A stretch of 64,000 nt of DNA from an uncultured Bacteroides sp. (GCA_900551445.1 URWA01000001.1:62001-126000), one strand, 5' to 3'. Shown: positions 43,560 to 53,138, counted from the stretch's first letter. Translations and numbers: made by a program. The notes: a model not told the origin generated them from the letters alone.

Positions 43560-45698
43560 ATGGCAACTTTACAAAAAATTCGAAGCAAAGGACCTTTATT
43601 GGTCATCGTAATCGGTCTTGCCCTTTTTGCATTCATTGCGGGAGACGCTTGGAAAGTGCTCCAGCCGCATCAAGGTAAACAAGACGTAGGAGAAGTGAAC
43701 GGGGAAGTTCTCAGTGCACAGGATTATCAGAAAATGGTAGATGAGCTCAGCGAAGTCATCAAACTGACAAACGGACTGAATTCTCTTACAGAAGATCAGT
43801 TGAACAACGTAAAAGATCAGGTATGGCAGAGCTACGTCAACAACAAACTGATTGCTGAACAGGCTAAGAAACTGGGTCTGAAAGTGACAGATGCTGAAAT
43901 CCAGGCTATCATCGACCAAGGAACCCACCCGTTGCTGATGCAGACTCCGTTCCGTAATCCGCAGACTGGCATGTTCGATAAAGATATGTTGAAGAAATTC
44001 TTGGTAGACTATGCCAATATGGACGCTAGCAAAATGCCGGCACAATATGTAGAATATTATCAGAAAATGGGTGCTTTCTGGAAATTCGTAGAAAAGACTC
44101 TTGCTGAAAGCACATTGGCCGAGAAATACCAGAACCTGATTACAAAATCATTGATTTCAAACCCTGTATCTGCTGAAGACGCATTCAAGTCTCGTACAGA
44201 ACAGAGCGATCTGCTGCTGGCCGGTGTTCCTTACAGTTCTATCAGCGATTCAACTATTCAGGTTTCCGACAGCGAAATCAAGGACCGCTACAATGAAAAG
44301 AAAGAACAATTCAAACAGTTGGTTGAGACACGCGACATCCGCTACATCGATGTGAAAGTTGTTCCATCGGATGCAGACCGCAAGGCTGTTGAAAAAGAAG
44401 TGACAGAATACAGCAACCAGCTGGCCAATACAACCACTGACTTCGGAACCTTCGTACGCTCTACAGGTTCTTCTGTAAACTATTCAGATGTTCCGGTTAA
44501 AAAGACGGTATTCCCTGCCGATGTGGCTGCCCGTCTTGACTCTACAGGCGTAAATGAAGTATATGGTCCTTACTACAATCAGACAGATGACTCTTACAAT
44601 GCTTTCAAGGTATTGGCCAAAGTTTCTTCTCCTGATTCTATCCAGTTCCGTCAGATTCAGGTATATGCCGACACAGAAGAAAAGACAAAGACCTTAGCCG
44701 ACAGTATCTACACTGCCCTGAAAGGTGGAGCCGACTTCGCAGCTGTAGCCAAAATCTACGGACAGACAGGCGAAGCAACTTGGGTTAACTCACAAAGCTG
44801 GGAAGGTGCCGAATTGGATGCCGACAACAGCAAGTTCATCAACACCCTGCTCAATCAGCCGGTAAATGAACTGACCAACGTAAATATGGGACAGGCCAAC
44901 CTGATTCTGCAGGTTATGGACAAAAAAGGCATGCAGACCAAATACAAAGTCGCTGTGGTAAAACGTCCGGTTGAATTCAGCAAAGAAACTTACAATGCAG
45001 CCTACAACAAATTCAGCCAGTTTGTAGCACAGAACACCACCATCGAATCAATGGTCAAGAATGCAGAAGAAAGTGGTTATACCCTGACACCGCGTACCGA
45101 CCTTTCCAGTGCAGAACACTATGTAGGTGGTGTACGTTCCACTCGTGAAGCTTTGAAATGGATTTTCGCAGCAAAACCGGGTGAAGTTTCTCCGCTGTAC
45201 GAATGTGGTGAAAACGACCACCTGATGGTAGTAGCCCTTGACAAGATTCATGAAGCTGGTTACCGTGACATCAACTCTGTAGCAGAAATGCTGAAAAATG
45301 AAATCCGTCGCGACAAGAAAGCAGACCAGCTCATGGCTGAAATGAAGAAATACAACTCTATCGCTCAGGTTAAAGGCATGAAAGATGCGGTAAGCGATTC
45401 AGTAAAACACGTTACTTTCAGCGCACCGGCTTATATTTCAGTGACACGTGCCAGCGAACCGGTTATCGGTGCAGTAGCTGCCAAGACAGCTGTCAATCAG
45501 GTAAGTGCTCCTATCAAAGGTAATGCAGGAGTCTATATGATTCAGGTATATGCCAAAGATAAGGGAAATGAAAAATTTGATGCCAAACAGGAAGAAGCTA
45601 CATTGAACAACATGGCCGCACGTATCGTAGGAAGCCAGCTCATCAATGACCTGTATCAGAAGGCTAAAGTGGAAGATAAACGTTACCTATTCTTCTAA
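43560..45698 (+). CDS. SurA/PpiD-like membrane-anchored peptidyl-prolyl isomerase
   Basis: 712 residues: an N-terminal anchor (GPLLVIVIGLALFAFIAGDA), a SurA-N-like chaperone part (SAQDYQKMVDELSEVIKLTN and EQAKKLGLKVTDAEIQAIID), a parvulin-type PPIase block (QFRQIQVYADTEEKTKTLAD; LKGGADFAAVAKIYGQTG) and a C-terminal helical part. The layout is that of PpiD, helping newly secreted proteins fold. A weak -7 element (TATCTTCG, 43500-43507) indicates a separate promoter. A strong terminator follows. Confidence 0.87.
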   Translation: MATLQKIRSKGPLLVIVIGLALFAFIAGDAWKVLQPHQGKQDVGEVNGEVLSAQDYQKMVDELSEVIKLTNGLNSLTEDQLNNVKDQVWQSYVNNKLIAEQAKKLGLKVTDAEIQAIIDQGTHPLLMQTPFRNPQTGMFDKDMLKKFLVDYANMDASKMPAQYVEYYQKMGAFWKFVEKTLAESTLAEKYQNLITKSLISNPVSAEDAFKSRTEQSDLLLAGVPYSSISDSTIQVSDSEIKDRYNEKKEQFKQLVETRDIRYIDVKVVPSDADRKAVEKEVTEYSNQLANTTTDFGTFVRSTGSSVNYSDVPVKKTVFPADVAARLDSTGVNEVYGPYYNQTDDSYNAFKVLAKVSSPDSIQFRQIQVYADTEEKTKTLADSIYTALKGGADFAAVAKIYGQTGEATWVNSQSWEGAELDADNSKFINTLLNQPVNELTNVNMGQANLILQVMDKKGMQTKYKVAVVKRPVEFSKETYNAAYNKFSQFVAQNTTIESMVKNAEESGYTLTPRTDLSSAEHYVGGVRSTREALKWIFAAKPGEVSPLYECGENDHLMVVALDKIHEAGYRDINSVAEMLKNEIRRDKKADQLMAEMKKYNSIAQVKGMKDAVSDSVKHVTFSAPAYISVTRASEPVIGAVAAKTAVNQVSAPIKGNAGVYMIQVYAKDKGNEKFDAKQEEATLNNMAARIVGSQLINDLYQKAKVEDKRYLFF

Positions 45699-45719
45699 GC
45701 CTCCTCTTCTATATGAAAT

Positions 45720-45753
45720 AAAAAAGTCCGGAAAGAGATTTCCGGACTTTTTT
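45720..45753 (+). terminator. Terminator after the PpiD-like gene
   Basis: AAAAAAGTCCGGAAA / TTTCCGGACTTTTTT around GAGA, symmetrical and T-rich on both strands, so it can also serve the convergent ATP-grasp gene. Confidence 0.9.
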
Positions 45754-45758
45754 TATGA

Positions 45759-46964
45759 CTACATTTCCACCCGCACATACGCCTGAAACCGGGTATCTTC
45801 CCTCACCGGTGTCAGAGGCAAATAGCCAGATGCCACTTTCCCGTCTTTCCACACCAAAGGATACCTTGCCACCATCTCCCGATGAAACGAAAGTGCCTCC
45901 CCTTCACGCACATAATGTTCCACCACATATTCTCCTTCCGACAAAGGATGAACATACCTGTCATATAAAATCCGCGAAAGGACTCCCATATTCATACGCA
46001 GGTTAATCTCCACACAAGGATGTATCCGATACCCGTCTTCCATACGACATACCATCATATCCACTCCCAGATAACCTTGATAAGCCTGTCCCAATAACTT
46101 TTTCAGCGATGCTTCCAGACAAACCTTGATACACGACAGCCGTTCCAACGAAACATAACGTGAAAGCCGTTTCTCGATTGCCGTGTTACTTAACAGACGG
46201 TTCGCTTTATAATTCCCGTGTACATCCGTTTCAAAATAAGAATATCCCACGAATCGGACCTCCCCCTTCTCATCGGCCAAAAACTCCATGGCAAAATCGG
46301 CCACCTTGTCATAAATCGGTTCTGCCATCAGTACCCCCTGTACCTTCAAAATACGGGACGCCCATCCCGCCAGCTGTACATTCCAGCTTGCCGCAGAAAC
46401 CTTCCAAAGCCCTCTACCGCTTCCCGACCAGGGAGCTTTCAGAATAACCTGGTCTCTTTCCCGTATAAACGTATCCACCTCACTCAACTCCGTACAGGCT
46501 CTCATCTCCCCACAAATGCCTTTCCAACCAGTAAATACCGGCAATATCTCCAGACACCGTTGCCGGGACGACAGATAGCGAATCCGTTGCATTTCCTCTG
46601 CGGAAGGAAGGAACTCCTCGTCCACCCCTTCCAGACGTAGCCGATGCACCAACGCAGGGGTCCATCCCCAAGGAATATAACGGGTGGAAAGCCATTGTTC
46701 CGTCCAACCGATCGAGGAAAGTAACCGGAACAAAATTTCCCGTCCTTCTCCTTCCGGACAAATCTCACACAATTGACGACGGAACAGTGACACCCGCTCC
46801 AGACAATCCACTTTCACCCCACTACCCTCCCCGGCAAACCATACCGGAAGAACCGACAAATCGGCAGCCATCCGTAAGATTTCTGCTGGCGACTTATAAT
46901 AAGGAGTAAAATTGGCCATAGCCATATCGTAATCAGGGTTGAACAAATATATCGGTGAATGCAT
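45759..46964 (-). CDS. ATP-grasp-like protein of unknown substrate
   Basis: About 401 residues from the ATG at 46964 (MHSPIYLFNPDYDMAMANFT); an ATG at 46970 is equally possible, and a start at 47012 lies upstream of the promoter at 46989-46996. The ATP-grasp features are a lysine loop DQVILKAPWSGSGRGLWKV and the metal-binding CVEINLRMNMG near the C-terminus. The N-terminal LFNPDYDMAMAN block is a Bacteroidales-specific family. It probably ligates a carboxylate to an amine, but partners are unknown and no neighbour explains it. Confidence 0.65.
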   Translation of the reverse strand: MHSPIYLFNPDYDMAMANFTPYYKSPAEILRMAADLSVLPVWFAGEGSGVKVDCLERVSLFRRQLCEICPEGEGREILFRLLSSIGWTEQWLSTRYIPWGWTPALVHRLRLEGVDEEFLPSAEEMQRIRYLSSRQRCLEILPVFTGWKGICGEMRACTELSEVDTFIRERDQVILKAPWSGSGRGLWKVSAASWNVQLAGWASRILKVQGVLMAEPIYDKVADFAMEFLADEKGEVRFVGYSYFETDVHGNYKANRLLSNTAIEKRLSRYVSLERLSCIKVCLEASLKKLLGQAYQGYLGVDMMVCRMEDGYRIHPCVEINLRMNMGVLSRILYDRYVHPLSEGEYVVEHYVREGEALSFHREMVARYPLVWKDGKVASGYLPLTPVREDTRFQAYVRVEM

Positions 46965-46988
46965 GCACATCAAGATTAAAATATGACA

Positions 46989-46996
46989 CAAAAGTA
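46989..46996 (-). promoter_or_regulatory. -7 element for the ATP-grasp-like gene
   Basis: Minus-strand TACTTTTG, about 25 bp before the ATG at 46964. The rest of the 366-bp divergent gap to 47330 is AT-rich and holds the nitrogen-operon promoter. Confidence 0.55.
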
Positions 46997-47216
46997 AGGA
47001 AAAAACTGACACTGCAACCCTATTTCAACGCCCAAAGCCCCCTTCAAAACACAGGTTTAACTGAAACCGCTTCAACCGAATTAAACAAATGAAACGAAAA
47101 AGGGATGAAACATTTCAATTTAAAACATTAATACAGTAAAAAAAGACAAACCGACACCGATAAAAATATAATACAAAAAAGAGAGCTATCTATTGAAATA
47201 TATGTCTAAAAGGAAG

Positions 47217-47224
47217 TATATTTG
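47217..47224 (+). promoter_or_regulatory. -7 element for the porin-PII-amt-glnN operon
   Basis: TATATTTG followed by CATAT. The predicted leader of about 100 nt before the porin gene is A-rich and shows no clear structure. Confidence 0.6.
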
Positions 47225-47330
47225 CATATCGAAAAACAAAAAGAAAGTAAAACACAAAAAATACAATACAAAACGACAATACAACTAAAGAGATTATTAA
47301 CGACAACATTAACTAAAAACACGAAAGCAA

Positions 47331-48032
47331 ATGAAAAGAATGTATCTCACCGGAGTCGCATTGCTCACATTAGCAGGAGCTCCAGCCATTTCGATGGCCC
47401 AAGACAAAGTAGAAGCCAGCGTAGGCGCTGACCTTGTCAGCGGATATATCTGGCGTGGACAGGACTTAGGAAATGTCAGCATTCAACCTTCTGCCTCCGT
47501 GTCCTATAAAGGGTTCTCTCTTTCAGGATGGGGTTCTGTAGGAATAGACAAAGACGACACAAAAGAATTCGACCTGACATTGGGGTATAACACCGGAGGA
47601 TTCAGCGTATCAGTTACCGACTACTGGTTCAACAACGGACCGCAGTATTTCCATTACGGTGCACACAACACAGCACATGTATTCGAAGCTCAGGTGGGTT
47701 ACGATTTTGGCGTACTGGCCGTCAACTGGTACACCAATTTTGCAGGAGCAGACGGAGTGAAAGCCAATGGCGACCGCGCCTATTCTTCCTATTTCAGTAT
47801 TGCCGCCCCCTTCAAACTGGGAGGTTTGGAATGGTCGGCAGAAATTGGAGCCACTCCATGGGAAACAAACTTCTACAACAATGGAGCTACCGGATTTGAG
47901 GTATCCCACATCAGCCTGCAAGCCTCGAAGGAAATTAAGTTTACCGACTCCTTCTCACTTCCGGTTTTTGCCCAAGCCATTTGGAATCCGGCTACAGAAG
48001 GTGCCTATTTTGTATTTGGACTCAGTTTTTAA
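47331..48032 (+). CDS. TorF-type putative porin (Gcw_chp family)
   Basis: 233 residues, signal peptide to ISMAQ. The mature protein opens VEASVGADLVSGYIWRGQDL, the family's SGYIWRG signature, and ends in Phe like an outer-membrane barrel (FVFGLSF). Family members are commonly encoded beside ammonium transport genes in Bacteroidota and Proteobacteria, which agrees with its place in front of PII and amt. It probably gives small nitrogen compounds access through the outer membrane; this is inferred from context. Confidence 0.82.
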   Translation: MKRMYLTGVALLTLAGAPAISMAQDKVEASVGADLVSGYIWRGQDLGNVSIQPSASVSYKGFSLSGWGSVGIDKDDTKEFDLTLGYNTGGFSVSVTDYWFNNGPQYFHYGAHNTAHVFEAQVGYDFGVLAVNWYTNFAGADGVKANGDRAYSSYFSIAAPFKLGGLEWSAEIGATPWETNFYNNGATGFEVSHISLQASKEIKFTDSFSLPVFAQAIWNPATEGAYFVFGLSF

Positions 48033-48144
48033 TATAGAAACATACGATTAGAAAAAGAAGACAAAGGTATTGGTTTACACTTAAGGAAAAAAGATTACAA
48101 CAGGATAGCAGAACAGCAATACAAAATACAAATACAACGTCATT

Positions 48145-48501
48145 ATGAAGAAAATTGAAGCAATCATCCGTAGAACCAAGTTCGAAGAAGTAAAGGAGGC
48201 ATTATTGGCCGCCGACATCGAATGGTTCTCCTACTATGAAGTAAGAGGTATCGGAAAGACCCGTGAAGGACGTATCTATCGTGGGGTGGTATATGATACC
48301 AGTTCCATCGAACGTATCCTGATTTCCATTGTGGTGCGGGAAAAGAATGTAGAAAAGACCGTACAGGCCATCTTGAAGTCAGCCTATACCGGTGAAATTG
48401 GCGACGGCCGTATTTTCATCATCCCCGTGGAAGACTCCATCCGCATCCGTACCGGTGAACGTGGAGATATTTCACTCTACAATGCCGAGCAGGAAAAATA
48501 A
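48145..48501 (+). CDS. PII family nitrogen regulatory protein
   Basis: 118 residues with the PII trimer fold. Start MKKIEAIIRRTKFEEVKEAL; the T-loop region GKTREGRIYRGVVYDTSSIE keeps the Tyr that is uridylylated in GlnB/GlnK (Y in YRG). The C-loop signature TGEIGDGRIFIIPVEDSIRIRTGE is intact. It binds ATP/ADP and 2-oxoglutarate and, by analogy to GlnK, gates the Amt encoded 50 bp downstream. The T-loop is more divergent than in E. coli GlnK. No GlnD-type gene is seen in this window. Confidence 0.93.
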   Translation: MKKIEAIIRRTKFEEVKEALLAADIEWFSYYEVRGIGKTREGRIYRGVVYDTSSIERILISIVVREKNVEKTVQAILKSAYTGEIGDGRIFIIPVEDSIRIRTGERGDISLYNAEQEK

Positions 48502-48550
48502 GCCCGACGGGAAACTATCAACACAGGTATTAATTTAAAAGGTAAAGATC

Positions 48551-49939
48551 ATGAAACTGTTTAAAGAAGGTATGCATGGCGCATACCGCAAAACCCTCAT
48601 ACCCCTTTTCTTACTTCTTTTTCCATTAATCGCGGCCGCACAGACTTCTCCTGAAGAAGCAGGCACAGTCGACAAAATATCAGAACTGTCCACCGGTATC
48701 AATACGGTATGGATGTTACTGGCAGCCATGCTGGTGTTCTTCATGCAGCCCGGATTTGCCCTGGTAGAAGCCGGATTCACCCGCAGCAAAAATACCGCCA
48801 ACATCCTGATGAAGAACTTGGTTGACTTCATGGTAGGTTCCATCCTGTTCTGGTTCATCGGATTCGGACTGATGTTTGGCGTGGGAGATGTATTTGGCAC
48901 CCCACATCTTTTCGACTTGGATGCCATGGACCGCATCATCCAGAACGGTCTGCCGATTGAAGGCTTCCTGATATTCCAGACTGTATTCTGTGCCACTTCC
49001 GCTACTATCGTATCAGGTGCTATGGCCGAACGTACCAAGTTCTCCATGTATCTGGTCTACACCATAGCCATCAGTGTCTTGATTTATCCTGTATCCGGTC
49101 ACTGGACATGGGGAGGAGGATGGCTTACAAACGCTGACCCGAGTTCATTCATGATGTCTTTCTTCGGCTACACCTTCCATGACTTTGCCGGTTCTACAGT
49201 GGTACACTCTGTAGGTGGATGGATTGCATTGGTCGGCGCAGCCATCCTTGGTCCCCGCCTGGGAAAATATGGCAAGGACGGAAAGTCAAAAGCCATCCCC
49301 GGACACAATCTGACACTCGCTTGCTTGGGTGTATTCATCCTTTGGTTCGGCTGGTTCGGTTTCAACCCGGGTTCACAGCTTGCAGCTGCCACTTCTGGCG
49401 ACCAGACAGCCATCTCACACGTATTCCTGACAACTAACCTGGCAGCCTGCGCCGGTGGTATCCTGGCCTTGGCAGTGAGCTGGATCAAATATGGCAAACC
49501 GTCACTCTCACTGACACTCAATGGTATCCTTGCCGGACTGGTCGGTGTCACAGCCGGATGCGACATTGTCTCTCCTGTAGGAGCCGCCCTTATCGGAGCT
49601 ATCTGCGGAACAGTCATGATTTTCTCAGTAGAATTCATCGAACACCGTCTGAAGATTGACGATCCGGTAGGTGCTTCTTCCGTACACGGTGTATGCGGTA
49701 GCCTTGGAACCATCCTGACAGGTCTGTTCGCCGTAGAGGGAGGTACATTCTACGGAGGCGGCTTCGGATTCCTCGGTGCACAGATTTTCGGTGTCATCAT
49801 CGTAGGCGGCTGGGCTGCTATCATGGGATACATCATCTTCAAAGTACTCGACAAAGTTCACGGCTTGCGTGTTCCGGCCAGAGTGGAAGAAGAAGGACTG
49901 GATATCTACGAACATGGAGAATCAGCCTACAACCATTAA
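48551..49939 (+). CDS. amt: Ammonium transporter
   Basis: 462 residues, eleven to twelve membrane helices and a cleavable N-terminal signal (LIAAAQ). The family signatures are visible: DFMVGSILFWFIGFGLMFG, DFAGSTVVHSVGGWIALVGA (with the first pore His), WFGWFGFNPGSQ and GASSVHGVCGSLGTILTGLF (second pore His). Imports ammonium or ammonia through a trimeric pore. It is encoded between PII and GSIII, the usual capture and assimilation set for low ammonium. Confidence 0.95.
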   Translation: MKLFKEGMHGAYRKTLIPLFLLLFPLIAAAQTSPEEAGTVDKISELSTGINTVWMLLAAMLVFFMQPGFALVEAGFTRSKNTANILMKNLVDFMVGSILFWFIGFGLMFGVGDVFGTPHLFDLDAMDRIIQNGLPIEGFLIFQTVFCATSATIVSGAMAERTKFSMYLVYTIAISVLIYPVSGHWTWGGGWLTNADPSSFMMSFFGYTFHDFAGSTVVHSVGGWIALVGAAILGPRLGKYGKDGKSKAIPGHNLTLACLGVFILWFGWFGFNPGSQLAAATSGDQTAISHVFLTTNLAACAGGILALAVSWIKYGKPSLSLTLNGILAGLVGVTAGCDIVSPVGAALIGAICGTVMIFSVEFIEHRLKIDDPVGASSVHGVCGSLGTILTGLFAVEGGTFYGGGFGFLGAQIFGVIIVGGWAAIMGYIIFKVLDKVHGLRVPARVEEEGLDIYEHGESAYNH

Positions 49940-49991
49940 AAATAAACATTCACTACTAACTAATAAATAACCAATAAAAATTTACAGTAAC

Positions 49992-52181
49992 ATGTCAACA
50001 TTAAGATTCAGAGTAGTAGAAAAGGCCTTCCAGGCAAAACCGCTGGAAGTACCCGCTCCCAAAGAAAGACCGGGAGAATACTTTGGCAAATACGTATTCA
50101 ACAGAGAAAAAATGTTCAAATACCTTCCTTCTACGGTATTTGCACGTCTCATCGACGCCATGGACAACGGTGCGGCTCTTGACCGCCAGATTGCCGATGC
50201 TGTGGCCGAAGGGATGAAAAAATGGGCCAGCGAACTGGGTGCCACCCACTATACTCACTGGTTCCAGCCGCTGACGGAAGGCACTGCTGAGAAGCACGAC
50301 GCATTTGTAGAACACGACGGAAAGGGTGGCATGATGGAAGAATTCTCCGGAAAACTGCTCGTGCAGCAGGAACCGGATGCTTCTTCTTTCCCGAACGGAG
50401 GTATCCGTAACACATTCGAAGCCCGCGGTTACAGTGCATGGGATCCTTCCTCACCTGTGTTCGTAGTAGACGACACTTTGTGTATCCCGACTATCTTCAT
50501 CGCCTATACCGGTGAATCACTCGACTACAAAGCTCCGTTGCTGAAAGCCCTCCGCGCAGTAAACAAAGCTGCCGTAGATGTATGCCACTATTTCGATCCG
50601 AATGTAAAGAAAGTAATGGCTTACCTGGGATGGGAACAGGAATACTTCCTGGTAGACGAAGGCCTGTATGCCGCACGTCCGGACCTGTTGCTGACAGGAC
50701 GTACGCTGATGGGTCACGAAGCATCTAAAAACCAGCAGTTGGAAGACCACTATTTCGGTGCCATCCCTACCCGTGTGGCAGCCTTCATGAAAGACCTCGA
50801 AATCCAGGCTCTTGAACTGGGTATTCCGGTAAAGACACGCCACAATGAGGTAGCTCCGAACCAGTTTGAATTGGCTCCGATTTTCGAAGAATGTAACCTG
50901 GCCGTAGACCACAACATGCTGATCATGTCACTGATGCGTAAAGTGGCACGTACACACGGATTCCGCGTACTGTTGCACGAAAAACCGTTCAAAGGTGTCA
51001 ACGGTTCCGGTAAGCACAACAACTGGTCACTCGGTACAGATACCGGTACGCTGCTGATGGCTCCGGGCAAGACTCCGGAAGAGAACCTGCGCTTCATCAC
51101 ATTTATCGTCAACACCCTGATGGCAGTGTACAAACACAACGGACTGCTGAAAGCCTCTATCATGAGTGCTACCAACGCACACCGTCTGGGAGCCAACGAA
51201 GCACCTCCCGCCATCATCTCTTCATTCCTGGGAAGCCAGTTGAGCAAAGTGCTCGACCACATGGAAGACAGTGCAACCGACGAATTGATTTCTCTGGGCG
51301 GCAAACATGGTATGAAGCTTGACATTCCGCAGATTCCGGAACTGTTGATTGATAACACCGACCGTAACCGTACTTCTCCATTCGCCTTCACAGGTAACCG
51401 TTTTGAATTCCGTGCGGTAGGTTCAGAAGCTAACTGCGCCAGCGCCATGATTGCCTTGAACACAGCCGTAGCTGAACAGCTCACTGAATTCAAGAAAGAA
51501 GTAGACGAACTGATTGAAAAGGGTGAACCGAAGATTTCAGCCATCATTCAGGTAGTACGCAAATACATCAAACTGAGCAAGCCTATCCGCTTCGACGGCA
51601 ACGGTTACAGCGATGAATGGAAAGAAGAAGCTGCCCGCCGTGGTCTGGACTGCGAAACCAGCTGCCCGGTTATCTTCGACCAGTACCTGACAGAAGACAG
51701 TGTACGCATGTTCGAATCAGCAGGCGTCATGACACGTAAGGAACTGGAAGCCCGTAACGAAGTAAAATGGGAAACTTATACAAAGAAAATCCAGATTGAA
51801 GCCCGCGTTTTGGGCGACTTGGTAATGAACCACATCGTTCCGGTAGCCATTGAATATCAGAGCAAGCTGATTGACAATGTCTACAAGATGAAACAGATTT
51901 TCCCTGCAGAAGAAGCAGAAAAGCTGTCTGCCGAGAACCTGGCTATCATCCGTAAGATTGCTGAACACACTTCTTACATCAAGGAACACGTAGACACAAT
52001 GGTAGAAGCACGCAAAGTGGCTAACAAGATCACTGACGAACGTGCAAAAGCCGTTGAATATCACGACAAGATTACTCCGATGCTGGAACAGATCCGTTAC
52101 CACATCGACAAGCTTGAACTGATTGTCGACGACCAGATGTGGACACTTCCTAAATATAGAGAACTGCTGTTCATCAGATAA
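49992..52181 (+). CDS. glnN: Glutamine synthetase type III
   Basis: 729 residues, the GSIII size (types I and II are about 450 and 370). The N-terminal domain begins MSTLRFRVVEKAFQAKPLEV. Catalytic-core motifs include the ATP-binding NGSGKHNNWSLGTDTG and NEVAPNQFELAP, and the C-terminal region is helical. It condenses glutamate and ammonia with ATP. GSIII is dodecameric and typical of Bacteroidota and cyanobacteria. In the operon it would be regulated with PII and Amt. Confidence 0.96.
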   Translation: MSTLRFRVVEKAFQAKPLEVPAPKERPGEYFGKYVFNREKMFKYLPSTVFARLIDAMDNGAALDRQIADAVAEGMKKWASELGATHYTHWFQPLTEGTAEKHDAFVEHDGKGGMMEEFSGKLLVQQEPDASSFPNGGIRNTFEARGYSAWDPSSPVFVVDDTLCIPTIFIAYTGESLDYKAPLLKALRAVNKAAVDVCHYFDPNVKKVMAYLGWEQEYFLVDEGLYAARPDLLLTGRTLMGHEASKNQQLEDHYFGAIPTRVAAFMKDLEIQALELGIPVKTRHNEVAPNQFELAPIFEECNLAVDHNMLIMSLMRKVARTHGFRVLLHEKPFKGVNGSGKHNNWSLGTDTGTLLMAPGKTPEENLRFITFIVNTLMAVYKHNGLLKASIMSATNAHRLGANEAPPAIISSFLGSQLSKVLDHMEDSATDELISLGGKHGMKLDIPQIPELLIDNTDRNRTSPFAFTGNRFEFRAVGSEANCASAMIALNTAVAEQLTEFKKEVDELIEKGEPKISAIIQVVRKYIKLSKPIRFDGNGYSDEWKEEAARRGLDCETSCPVIFDQYLTEDSVRMFESAGVMTRKELEARNEVKWETYTKKIQIEARVLGDLVMNHIVPVAIEYQSKLIDNVYKMKQIFPAEEAEKLSAENLAIIRKIAEHTSYIKEHVDTMVEARKVANKITDERAKAVEYHDKITPMLEQIRYHIDKLELIVDDQMWTLPKYRELLFIR

Positions 52182-52229
52182 TCCACACCCTAAAGGATTA
52201 TCTCTTATTTCTTATTGGTTGTTTGAGAA

Positions 52230-52269
52230 AGAGGCCACGACCGTGGAGGTCGTGGCCTCTGTTATTTTT
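52230..52269 (+). terminator. Terminator after glnN
   Basis: AGAGGCCACGAC / GTCGTGGCCTCT with a 7-nt loop, then GTTATTTTT, about 50 bp after the glnN stop. Confidence 0.88.
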
Positions 52270-52414
52270 CACCACTACCCCATACTCTGCTTTCTTTTAA
52301 TGATTCAGCATGAGCCATTCTCGTTACTCGTCCCTCGATTTGACATCCAGAAAATTATGTATTTCCATCACTTTCTGTTTCAATTCGCATTTTACAATGT
52401 AGGCTACCTCGTAA

Positions 52415-52765
52415 TTATCTCTTTCTCATCGTCTGTGCTTTCCGTCGGGTCATCTCTTCCGCAAAAGCTTTATATCCATTTGCCTGGATGTAGTGAATAC
52501 ACGCTGCACGGTCGGAATTGAACAGAAAAGAAAAAATTTTTCCTATCACATTATTATGTGTCTTGCAGGCCTTTACGTCCGTATCACAATCAGCACAACA
52601 GACGAAACCTTTCGCTTGACAGCATTGTCTGATTTTACACCAAGTTGCCTTGTCATTCTGCCGGCATCCCGGACATTTCCCTTTGAGATACTTGCGGCAT
52701 GCTCCGCAATATAGCCCGCAAGCGGCAATGTGCTCTACAGAAGCGGTAATTGTTTTTTTATCCAT
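52415..52765 (-). CDS. DUF3795 small Cys-rich protein
   Basis: About 116 residues. Clustered cysteines (CGLYCGACRKYLKGKCPGC; CKIRQCC; VCCADC) match the DUF3795 pattern of probable zinc-binding proteins. The frame may start three codons earlier at 52774 (MGT-MDKKTITAS). The function of the family is unknown. It lies alone in a region that also contains a degraded AraC gene. Confidence 0.75.
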   Translation of the reverse strand: MDKKTITASVEHIAACGLYCGACRKYLKGKCPGCRQNDKATWCKIRQCCQAKGFVCCADCDTDVKACKTHNNVIGKIFSFLFNSDRAACIHYIQANGYKAFAEEMTRRKAQTMRKR

Positions 52766-52874
52766 AGTTCCCATGTATTTGTTCCTGAAAAATTGGAGGG
52801 ATATTCATTACAATTCCAAAAATAGGGAAATATCTTCAATATTTATGGGAGATGTTCAAAAGGTATTCCGATAA

Positions 52875-53040
52875 TTTATTAATACTGTTGAATACTTTTG
52901 GGAAAGCCACCTGAACAGATTATTCAAGAAATATAAGAATATCAGCCCGACAGAATTCCGGAAAACGAACAGACCATTATAGAATACTGTATCCGCCTGA
53001 AAATGAAGAAACTCCACAACCGATTTCATTATCTGACGAA
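52875..53040 (+). pseudogene. AraC-family regulator remnant (frameshifted HTH region)
   Basis: One frame reads EYFWESHLNRLFKKYKNISP then TEFRKTNRPL and stop (to 52982), the C-terminal part of an AraC helix-turn-helix (cf. ..HLNRLFKKYxGISPTEFR). The next frame continues as TIIEYCIRLKMKKLHN, resembling the following helix. A stop at 52872 cuts the frame upstream. This is a decayed gene fragment, not an active gene. Confidence 0.55.
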
Positions 53041-53048
53041 TCATTTTC

Positions 53049-53138
53049 TATGTTTCTCTGCCCGAAACCGTACGTTTCTCACACGGGAAACATACGGTTC
53101 CGGAAGCAGAAACATACGTTTTCCGCATGAGAAACATA
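53049..53138. repeat. Short intergenic palindrome cluster, core GAAACATACG
   Basis: Flanked by TATGTTTCTC (53049-53058) and GAGAAACATA (53129-53138), which are perfectly inverted. Between them GAAACCGTACGTTTC, GAAACATACGGTTC and GAAACATACGTTTTC follow one another as imperfect palindromes. The remaining sequence up to 53341 shows no gene. Confidence 0.75.
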
